Source: Cyclobacteriaceae bacterium
GTDB lineage: Bacteria > Bacteroidota > Bacteroidia > Cytophagales > Cyclobacteriaceae
Direction: 5' to 3'
DNA: 64,000 nt
NCBI GenBank assembly: GCA_027533395.1
Contig: JAPZUF010000006.1
Location: forward strand, 124,001 to 188,000
A model generated the notes under the pieces. The model did no database searches. It was not told the DNA's origin and was given only the letters and a program-made list of their open reading frames with translations. Within the stretch, counting starts at the first letter, position 1. The number at the start of each line of letters is the position of its first letter. A program made the position numbers and the translations under genes. Of this stretch, positions 8,513 through 15,667 are shown one piece after another.

Positions 8513-9554
8513 TAGATTGCGGGATTATAATTTCAGTAAGCACAAATGTATCGGATTCGTTTACAATTTTAAAAGAAGCATTTTCACCATAGAGCAATTT
8601 AAGGCGTTGAGCGGTATTTTTAAGCCCTAAGCCTCCTTTTCGTTTAATTCCATTGATGTGATACTCTTGATATTGACCCGAGTTACGAATGCGAATTTGC
8701 AAACAATTATTTACAATGTTAGTCTGCAAAGTGATAATACCCCCTTCGGTAAGTTTAGAAATCCCATGTTTAATCCCATTTTCTACCAAGGTTTGAATCA
8801 TAAGAGGTGGAACTAAAAACTGATTGGAATCAGGATGAATATCAAATTCTGTTCTTAATCTTTCTTCGAAACGTATGCTTTCTAAGCTGAGGTAATCTTT
8901 TACAATTTTTAACTCGTCTTCGAAGTTAGTTAACCCAATTCTATCAGCAGCCAATGAATTGCGTAAGATGTTTGATAAATAATTGATGGCTTGCTTAGAT
9001 TTTTTCGGGTTTTCATCTACCAATGCACGAATACTATTTAAAGCATTAAAAATAAAATGAGGATTCAATTGGGATTTCAAATTACTCAATTCGATTTCGA
9101 TGCGTGAAGCTTCGTACTTAATGGATTTGTTGTATTGCTCAACAAAGTAGTATGTGAAATAAAATAAAGTCCAAATAAAAAATACGATAGCAAAAAAAGA
9201 CCAACCTAAAATAATCTGATCGGTTTGTAAAGCTTGTTCCAACGAAAATGCTCTACCTGAAACAACAATAGCGACTTGTTGCAGAGCATAGGCTGCCAGA
9301 GCCATTGTACTTAATAAAAATAACACGCGTGGAATCAATTTAGGAAGAGGTAAACTCATCCATTTAAATTGATGCACGATTAAAAATCTAAATAGATGAG
9401 TAAGAAATAATCCAATGCCAGATTCCAGCATAAAAAAGAAAAACCTTCTGCCGCTTATGCTATCATTTGAAAAAATGAAAAATGAAATTTGTAAGATGGC
9501 ATAGATACTCCAACCACTAATTTGTAATGTCCAATATAGCCGTTGTTTGTTCAC
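8490..9554 (-). CDS. LytS-type sensor histidine kinase
   Basis: The 354-residue kinase has four predicted membrane segments in the first 145 residues, then the His_kinase domain with NPHFIFNALNSIRALV (phosphorylated His) and a HATPase region with LVENGIKHGI and RKGGLGLKNTAQRL. There is no extracytoplasmic sensor domain, so the signal is probably sensed within the membrane. It overlaps the LytTR regulator by 23 bp and follows a small membrane protein gene by 3 bp, which suggests one operon starting at the acylase gene. Confidence 0.92.
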   Translation of the reverse strand: MNKQRLYWTLQISGWSIYAILQISFFIFSNDSISGRRFFFFMLESGIGLFLTHLFRFLIVHQFKWMSLPLPKLIPRVLFLLSTMALAAYALQQVAIVVSGRAFSLEQALQTDQIILGWSFFAIVFFIWTLFYFTYYFVEQYNKSIKYEASRIEIELSNLKSQLNPHFIFNALNSIRALVDENPKKSKQAINYLSNILRNSLAADRIGLTNFEDELKIVKDYLSLESIRFEERLRTEFDIHPDSNQFLVPPLMIQTLVENGIKHGISKLTEGGIITLQTNIVNNCLQIRIRNSGQYQEYHINGIKRKGGLGLKNTAQRLKLLYGENASFKIVNESDTFVLTEIIIPQSNESTNRR

Positions 9555-9557
9555 TTC

Positions 9558-9797
9558 TTAAAATGAATTTCGCAAAACATAGAAAAAGAAAACGCCTGTT
9601 ATTAAAATGAAAATCCAGGTAGCGATGACAAGCATTTTTTTATATGCAAACAATTTTGGTTCAGCTGTAAGTTGATTGGTAATAAAAGATAAGCCAGCTA
9701 ATACACATAACGTTCCTTCTATATCTCGTGCTTTAAAAAAATAGAATAAGGATAAAACGATAAAAGCTAGTCCAAATAAATATTGTCTTCTATTCAT
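9558..9797 (-). CDS. small two-segment membrane protein
   Basis: The 79-residue protein has hydrophobic segments at about residues 7-22 and 52-73 (MLVIATWIFILITGVFFFYVL). I recognise no family. It is squeezed between the acylase gene (5 bp) and the kinase gene (3 bp), so it is surely cotranscribed and could be an accessory of the membrane-embedded LytS kinase. That role is inference from position only. Confidence 0.6.
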   Translation of the reverse strand: MNRRQYLFGLAFIVLSLFYFFKARDIEGTLCVLAGLSFITNQLTAEPKLFAYKKMLVIATWIFILITGVFFFYVLRNSF

Positions 9798-9802
9798 TGT
9801 GC

Positions 9803-12190
9803 TTAAGGATTTAAAATCAGAGTGTATTTTTTTTGCTGCCTAATTTTTTCTTTATTCAATAACATCGGTCTTGTTTTGCCAGTTACAAACATACTAGCTT
9901 GGTCTTGATAAAACTCAGAGGAAGCTACGCCACTTTGTCCACTTGGCGAAACTGTGATACCATTTTCTATATCACCAAGGTTAGTTACTTTTCTAAGTGC
10001 CGGACCAACTGTTACCGGAAAATAGCCGGTTGTATCCAATGAGAAAGTTAAATTGTTTACTACTTCCATTCCTCCAGGAGCTGGTAAAGGACCAACACTA
10101 AAAATTTTATCCAAAGGTTTTACTTTTCCTAAAGGATGATTGTGGGTTAATGTATGAAACCTTTGCCATTGCCATCCTTTAACATCCTTGCCTGATAATT
10201 TCTCTAAAAGCGATTGCGTTGCGGCCGCTGCTTTTAAAACAATATCAGTGCGCGTTTCCCTTTTATCTGTTTTTACATCATCATACCAAGGTGAGTTGGC
10301 ATTGCTAATCAGCAGCTCGAAAGAATTTTTTGGCACTGATGTATCCATTAATGTTTTATAAGCCAAATCTCCTAGTTCATCTTTCAAAGTAAAATACATA
10401 ACGTGTGATAACAAATTGTAATAAACAGAAGGCGCACAATCGGTTAGCTGATGGTTTCCATCCCAGGCATCTAACAAAGAAGTAATTTGTGGATATTGAT
10501 TTTGTTCTTTTAATATAGCTGAGAGTTGTTTAGCAATGTTGGCATGAACTGGCGCGATTACATCAGTTTGCATTTTGGCCATTTCGTCAACAGTAAATTG
10601 AGTTTTACTTTTCAACAATTCTTCTACACGACCTGCGCGCAGTTTAGGGTAATAATAACCCGGATACAACACGCCATCCACTGAATCAGGTTGGTTATTG
10701 GCAGAATATACATACCCCCAAGGTGGATTGACCGCTTGCGGGTTTTTATCGAATGAATAAAATTCAGTGTAATCGTCTTCTCCGCTGGCTCCATTTAAAA
10801 ATAACTTTGATTGTATATGCTTAGGCCTTACAGGAAGTTTAGCAGAAGCCCACCAGGCAATGTTGCCTTCAACATCTGCATACATCACATTTAAACCCGG
10901 AGCAGAAAATAATGATGCTGCTTTTTGTGCGGTAGCAATATCATCAGCATGATTCAATAGCCAAGCAGCTTCTAATGCCCTGTTAGGTTCGTGCAGCAAA
11001 AGCCACCACATAGAAATGGTTTGTGTAGAATCACTAAAGTTATCAACCAAGCCAGAGATTATTGGACCATGACGTGTAGTTTCTATCTCTAACACAACAT
11101 CTTTACTATCCTTTACTTCAATTACTTCTTTTCTGGTTTTGAGACTTTCAAAACCATCTTTGTATCGTACATCCTTGCTGTTGTTCGGATTTCTTTCTTC
11201 TTTATAAAAATCCATGTCATCGTTCTCGAACATGGTTAAACCCCAAGCTACTTTTTTGTTATTGCCTAAAAGCCCAAACGGAATACCTGCTATGTGGTGA
11301 CCATAAAATGAATGGCCTGGAAATTCTAGGTGGGCTTCGTACCATACTGCCGGTTGGCCAAAACCTATATGAGTATCGTTAGCCAAAATAGGAAAACCCG
11401 TTACTGATTTTTCTGCGGATACCGCCCAACCGTTGCTTCCTTGCCAAAGCGGAACTGGCAAATTTTGTAAGGCTGTGTTAATGAACGCGATTAATGAATC
11501 TGCTTGTTTATTTTTAAAATTACCTTTGTGGTTTTTAATGGTAACAGCATCGGTTGGTGTTTGAACAGCTAAATCTTTTAGGTACTCCTCTCCTAATTCG
11601 TTTTTAATTTTCTCTAACACAGGATCGGCTTGTAATCCTTCTGCAAAACCAAAGGACATAAAACCGATAGCGAGGTAAATATCTTTAGTCGTAAATTTTC
11701 GTTTGGGTAATCCCATTAAAGTAAACTCGATGGGTGTTTTACCTTTTTCTATAAAAGCATTAATACCTTTTTGGTAGGCCAGCGCTGCCTTTTGCCAATC
11801 GGCAGTATCGCTACTTAAAAATTTTTCAGCATTTTCTTCCGCAAACTTGTTTAAACTTAAAGCGCGAAATAATTTATCTACCGGAATTAAATCTTTACCC
11901 AACACTTCCGATAACTCTCCAGCGGCTGCTCTTCTCAGCATTTCCATTTGAAAAAGCCTGTCTTGAGCATGGACATACCCCAATGCCGTATAGGCATCCG
12001 TTAGATTTTGTGCATAGATATGTGGAACGCCAAATGAATCGTATTGAACTGTAACTTCTTCCTGTAAATCTTTAATTTTGATTGAACCTTTATATACGGG
12101 TTTGGAGTTTAACCAACCTAAATAAATAACCAAGGAAAAAACAGCTACTACAATTACAATTCCAATTGTTATTCGTTTAAACCATTTCAT
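9803..12190 (-). CDS. penicillin acylase family N-terminal-nucleophile hydrolase
   Basis: The 795-residue protein has an N-terminal signal anchor (residues 5-27), then the small-subunit region with DSFGVPHIYAQNLTDAYTALGYVHAQDRLFQM (alpha chain), and the autoprocessing site in WQGSNGWAVSAEKS, where Ser after Gly becomes the new N-terminal nucleophile. Conserved NDTHIGF and PGLNVMYADVEGNIAWW follow. Family members hydrolyse amide side chains of beta-lactams, acyl-homoserine lactones or N-acyl amino acids; the substrate cannot be told from sequence. A TAACTTTG (-7-like, 12220-12227, minus strand) lies 30 bp upstream of the start. It heads a tight group with a small membrane protein and the LytS/LytTR pair. 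Confidence 0.9.
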   Translation of the reverse strand: MKWFKRITIGIVIVVAVFSLVIYLGWLNSKPVYKGSIKIKDLQEEVTVQYDSFGVPHIYAQNLTDAYTALGYVHAQDRLFQMEMLRRAAAGELSEVLGKDLIPVDKLFRALSLNKFAEENAEKFLSSDTADWQKAALAYQKGINAFIEKGKTPIEFTLMGLPKRKFTTKDIYLAIGFMSFGFAEGLQADPVLEKIKNELGEEYLKDLAVQTPTDAVTIKNHKGNFKNKQADSLIAFINTALQNLPVPLWQGSNGWAVSAEKSVTGFPILANDTHIGFGQPAVWYEAHLEFPGHSFYGHHIAGIPFGLLGNNKKVAWGLTMFENDDMDFYKEERNPNNSKDVRYKDGFESLKTRKEVIEVKDSKDVVLEIETTRHGPIISGLVDNFSDSTQTISMWWLLLHEPNRALEAAWLLNHADDIATAQKAASLFSAPGLNVMYADVEGNIAWWASAKLPVRPKHIQSKLFLNGASGEDDYTEFYSFDKNPQAVNPPWGYVYSANNQPDSVDGVLYPGYYYPKLRAGRVEELLKSKTQFTVDEMAKMQTDVIAPVHANIAKQLSAILKEQNQYPQITSLLDAWDGNHQLTDCAPSVYYNLLSHVMYFTLKDELGDLAYKTLMDTSVPKNSFELLISNANSPWYDDVKTDKRETRTDIVLKAAAATQSLLEKLSGKDVKGWQWQRFHTLTHNHPLGKVKPLDKIFSVGPLPAPGGMEVVNNLTFSLDTTGYFPVTVGPALRKVTNLGDIENGITVSPSGQSGVASSEFYQDQASMFVTGKTRPMLLNKEKIRQQKKYTLILNP

Positions 12191-12268
12191 ACGTTTACTT
12201 TATAGCATGTGTTAATCAACAAAGTTACAAAATAATCTGAGTGGTTTAAACGCTACGAACAGGTTTCC

Positions 12269-13210
12269 TTAATGCGGAATAATTTGCTCCCTTTTGTTAT
12301 TGGCGTTGAAGAGAAAGGTGACTTGAGCTCCTATTCGATTGCTTGGCTTTATTCTTCCATCTGCTAAATTGTATTTTATAGGTTGATGAAAAACAAAACC
12401 AGCTACTACGGAATTATAATATACATCAATCCCGGTTTGCCAAAAGACAACTTCGCCACCTGTTTCCGAAATGTTTTTGTTCTTTTCTTTATTACGTATT
12501 GCCGATTCTAAACTAAATCCGGTTTGAGGCATGATGCCTACTTTGCTTACTTGAAGGAGATAAAATGCCTGTAAGCCACTTTGCAAATTATTTCCAAATT
12601 TATAGTTGTTGCTATTTTTTGTGTTGTATCGGTAGTTTATCTCTGTGTTTAATCCAAACCGATTCAGTCGCATAGTATACATAGCGTTCACCATAAAATC
12701 TATACTACCTGTTCCAGGCTGAAAATTTGCATTAGCAACATCATCACTGTTATCTGAAAATTTGTACTTCCCTGTTGGCAGCTTTATGCCAGCACCCAAC
12801 CAAATGCTGTGGTTTACTTTTCTAATATTTTGGTGGGATGTGTTAAATAAGTTGTAACTCGTTAACAAACTTATATCACCTAATCCAAAATCGGTTGTTC
12901 GATTTTCAAGAGTTTGATGCAGGCTGTATTGAAAGGGAACAAAAACCAATGTTTGCCACTTAGGATTAATATACAACCTACTCCATAATTCTAATCGAGT
13001 AAATTCTTCTGAACTTGCTAAACTTGGGTGCAAACCAATATGCGATTGAAAACTCTGGTGTCTATACCGTATCCCTGCAAAGTTTTTATGGAATTGAGGT
13101 AAAACCCCTAAGTAAAAACCAGAACTACCACAACCGCAGATATCGCAGGCTTTAGTTGGTAGGCTTCCAAAAAAGCCGAGCATGACTATAAAAATAAATT
13201 TACCTTTCAT
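12269..13210 (-). CDS. outer-membrane transporter-like protein of the MbnP/MbnH cluster
   Basis: The 313-residue protein has a signal peptide ending near LPTKA, then CDICGCGSSGFY at the start of the mature protein: three cysteines in a CxxCxC pattern that could bind metal. The following His-containing stretch (RYRHQSFQSHIGLHPS) and repeated amphipathic strands (LWSRLYINPKWQTLVFVPFQYSL, GLNTEINYRYN) indicate an outer-membrane beta-barrel. In Bacteroidota such proteins often accompany MbnP and di-heme peroxidase genes. Its ATG overlaps the peroxidase stop by 4 bp, so the two are translationally coupled. A role in copper handling is inferred from context. Confidence 0.7.
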   Translation of the reverse strand: MKGKFIFIVMLGFFGSLPTKACDICGCGSSGFYLGVLPQFHKNFAGIRYRHQSFQSHIGLHPSLASSEEFTRLELWSRLYINPKWQTLVFVPFQYSLHQTLENRTTDFGLGDISLLTSYNLFNTSHQNIRKVNHSIWLGAGIKLPTGKYKFSDNSDDVANANFQPGTGSIDFMVNAMYTMRLNRFGLNTEINYRYNTKNSNNYKFGNNLQSGLQAFYLLQVSKVGIMPQTGFSLESAIRNKEKNKNISETGGEVVFWQTGIDVYYNSVVAGFVFHQPIKYNLADGRIKPSNRIGAQVTFLFNANNKREQIIPH

Positions 13211-14241
13211 TGTTTTGGCATTAAGGGTGCAGAGAATCGCTTGTCTTTTATAAAAGACTCGTCTGTTAAGGTTTGTAAAAAAGCGATAATGTCATTTTGC
13301 TCATCCTCTGTTAAAGATAAGCCCGGAGAATTATTAGTAAACAAGCTATTGTCAACTGTTGAAGAAGTTTTTATACCGTTACTGTAATGTTGTAATACTT
13401 GCTTTAAAGTATTAAATCTGCCATCGTGCATGTATGGATCCGTTAATGCGACATTTCTAAGAGATGGAACTTTAAACTTTCCTTTGTCTCCATTGAATTC
13501 TGTAATCCTCGCTCGGCCTTCATCCAGATTTTCATCTGTATCTAATCCATTGTTTAAAAAATCTCCATTGGTAAACAAATCTGTACTATGACAATTGGCG
13601 CAATTTTGTTTAAATAATAAAAGTCCCCTTTGCTCTTGCGTACTTAACAATTCGCCTTCGTTTCTTATATATTTATCGTAGCGGCTGTTGGCAGAAATCA
13701 TCAAAACCATAAACTGAGATAAAGCATGCAGCACTTTCTGACTGGTAACTTCCTTTTCTCCGAAAGCTTTGTTAAACTGATTTTTATAAAATGATGATGC
13801 ATTTAGTTTATCAACGATATCACCAACAGATTCATCAAATTCAACAGGGTTTGTTATGGCATTGATTGGCACAAAATCCAAATGATTAACGCCACCATCC
13901 CAAAAAAAGAATTGTTGAAACGCCATGTTTTGTATTGGCAATGCGTTGCGCGTGCCAACACGTTCGTCTACACCAATACTTAGTACATGCAATGGATCTG
14001 CAAATGCAACATGTTGTTGATGACAAGAAGAACATGAAACTGTTTCATCCCTTGACAGAATAGGATCATAAAATAACATTCGCCCTAGTTCGAATCCTTC
14101 TTTTGTTATTGGATTGTTCTGAAAACTATACTTGCTTTCAGGAAAATTATCCGGAATAACAAATTGATAAGGATTACTAACCTCTTGCTCTTTACATGAT
14201 AAAATAAGTAAGGCAAGCCATACAACTAATATAACTCTCAT
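13207..14241 (-). CDS. MbnH/MauG-like di-heme cytochrome c peroxidase, lipoprotein
   Basis: The 344-residue protein has two CxxCH heme sites, SCSSCHQQH near residue 70 and NCANCHST near residue 215, plus distal motifs such as MHDGRFNTLKQVLQHY. This is the MauG/CcpA/MbnH di-heme family. MbnH proteins use a high-valent di-heme intermediate to oxidise a Trp of their MbnP partner to kynurenine, and an MbnP-like gene lies immediately upstream. I chose the ATG at 14241 rather than 14283 because it gives a lipoprotein signal peptide (VVWLALLILSC) and because a 13-bp hairpin occupies the bases between. Distinction from a plain cytochrome c peroxidase rests on the neighbour. Confidence 0.88.
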   Translation of the reverse strand: MRVILVVWLALLILSCKEQEVSNPYQFVIPDNFPESKYSFQNNPITKEGFELGRMLFYDPILSRDETVSCSSCHQQHVAFADPLHVLSIGVDERVGTRNALPIQNMAFQQFFFWDGGVNHLDFVPINAITNPVEFDESVGDIVDKLNASSFYKNQFNKAFGEKEVTSQKVLHALSQFMVLMISANSRYDKYIRNEGELLSTQEQRGLLLFKQNCANCHSTDLFTNGDFLNNGLDTDENLDEGRARITEFNGDKGKFKVPSLRNVALTDPYMHDGRFNTLKQVLQHYSNGIKTSSTVDNSLFTNNSPGLSLTEDEQNDIIAFLQTLTDESFIKDKRFSAPLMPKQ

Positions 14242-14256
14242 AGTAAGATAAAATGT

Positions 14257-14286
14257 AAGATGACTTGCCTTTTGGCAAGTCATCTT
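14257..14286 (-). promoter_or_regulatory. perfect 13-bp hairpin between mbnP-like and mbnH-like genes
   Basis: The arms AAGATGACTTGCC (257-269) and GGCAAGTCATCTT (274-286, all plus 14000) pair perfectly around a TTTT loop. The hairpin sits 11 bases after the MbnP-like stop and 15 bases before the chosen MbnH-like start. On the transcribed strand it is followed by ACATTTTATCTT, a weak U-rich tract. It could be an attenuating terminator or an mRNA-stabilising stem giving more MbnP than MbnH. Confidence 0.8.
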
Positions 14287-14296
14287 TGTGAAGTTA

Positions 14297-15100
14297 TTAT
14301 TGATGGATATGATCTACATTAAATGCTGCTGCCATATTTTGAGCTACATCTACACAAGAAGCAGGAGAATGTCTCATGGAATTACTCGCGAAAGAAATAT
14401 TGCCTGCGGGACCGTTAAAGAATTTCTTTAAGTCCATGATGATGTGTACTTGCGGATCTTCATCTGCATTTACTATCGGGTTGTCACCATTGAAAGTTAA
14501 AGTTATCTCTTTGATGTTATTTACCAAGTTGGGGCTTCCATCTAAAGTCTTGTAACCACCAACGTGGTATACCAGAGCGTTACCTTCGGCAGTTGAAACA
14601 GGAGATGCACCTTCCATGGCAAAGAAAATATATCCGCTATTCCAACTCCAAAACAAACCAATTGAAAGATCTAGAGGCCCTGTTTGTGCACCTTGTGTCA
14701 TTTGACTGGCATCTACACCAATTTTAAAAGTTACTTCAGTATAATTACCTGGAGGAACATCCTTTAATTCAATTACATGGCTTTCAGCATCAGCTTCATC
14801 TATCAAGTAAAATCCTTTAGAACCATCAAATGCTACAGGGTCAACAAAATAAGTTCCGTCTTCTTTTTTCAATCGCACTTCGCTTATGTAATAACTCAAC
14901 CAAGTAACTTTAAAATCTTCGCCTAATGCGTTTTCGAAAGCAAAATTACTTGTATTAAGTTGTAGGTTGCTAGTACCTACCACATTATCGAATTCTAATT
15001 TTAATGTTCCGTTTTCAGTTGATGTAACTTCATCTTCTGTACACTGTATAAATACAAAAGCAGAAAATAGTATAGTAATAGCAATTAATATGTTTTTCAT
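14297..15100 (-). CDS. MbnP-like copper-binding lipoprotein
   Basis: The 267-residue protein has a lipoprotein signal (AFVFIQCTEDE). Family blocks are GTLKLEFDNVVG, FKVTWLSYYISEVRL, a central LFWSWNSGYIFFAMEG and a C-terminal His-rich end (VDHIHQ). The WSWNSGY block is the conserved Trp-rich core of MbnP proteins; in methanotroph MbnP a Trp is converted to kynurenine by MbnH and the protein binds copper. Which Trp is modified here cannot be told from sequence. It lies upstream of the di-heme peroxidase and downstream of a small membrane-anchored protein. Confidence 0.85.
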   Translation of the reverse strand: MKNILIAITILFSAFVFIQCTEDEVTSTENGTLKLEFDNVVGTSNLQLNTSNFAFENALGEDFKVTWLSYYISEVRLKKEDGTYFVDPVAFDGSKGFYLIDEADAESHVIELKDVPPGNYTEVTFKIGVDASQMTQGAQTGPLDLSIGLFWSWNSGYIFFAMEGASPVSTAEGNALVYHVGGYKTLDGSPNLVNNIKEITLTFNGDNPIVNADEDPQVHIIMDLKKFFNGPAGNISFASNSMRHSPASCVDVAQNMAAAFNVDHIHQ

Positions 15101-15192
15101 ATAGATAATAGTTTTTAATCCCCCACGAAAGGATAGTGTATTTTTAATAAAATTTAATAGAGAGTAGTAAGCCAGAAAGGCTAAAGAAATAA

Positions 15193-15579
15193 TTAAGATT
15201 GAATTGCAGTCGGTGGTTGAAAGACAGAACGCGGATAACCCAAACTTAAGTTATCAGTTATGTGTAGTGCAGAACTAGTACATATTGAACTATTACTTTC
15301 AAAATTGAAAGTAGTTATCTGGGGTTGAATTAGAATTATTTCCTTTGTGAAGAAAGCAACAGGTAAGGCTTCGCGGGTTTGATCATCTTCAACAATAACT
15401 AAATTATCATCGGCAAAGTAATCTGCTGAACAAACAGCGATTGGTTTTTCTTCTAAAAATCCAAAATAAACAGCAATGGCAAAGCGATTTTCATAGACTA
15501 CTGATAACACACCCAACCTGCTCAGACTATGCAATACCATAGACAACAAGATGATAAGGATGAGGAATCGCTTAAACAT
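15193..15579 (-). CDS. small secreted or membrane-anchored protein of unknown function
   Basis: This 128-residue protein starts at the ATG at 15579 and has a hydrophobic N-terminus (RFLILIILLSMVLHSLSRL). The rest is polar with two cysteines and a C-terminal SVFQPPTA. I recognise no domain. Proteins of this size with an N-terminal anchor and a C-terminal PP motif are often found next to metal-uptake genes in Bacteroidota, which is consistent with its position 92 bp upstream of the MbnP-like gene. Function is unknown. Confidence 0.55.
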   Translation of the reverse strand: MFKRFLILIILLSMVLHSLSRLGVLSVVYENRFAIAVYFGFLEEKPIAVCSADYFADDNLVIVEDDQTREALPVAFFTKEIILIQPQITTFNFESNSSICTSSALHITDNLSLGYPRSVFQPPTAIQS

Positions 15580-15667
15580 ATAGGGCAAAGATAATCGGAG
15601 TTAGCTAAATCAGTATAGAAAAATCGGATTTTAATTTTGTTTATTGTATTTCATTTAAATGCTTATT

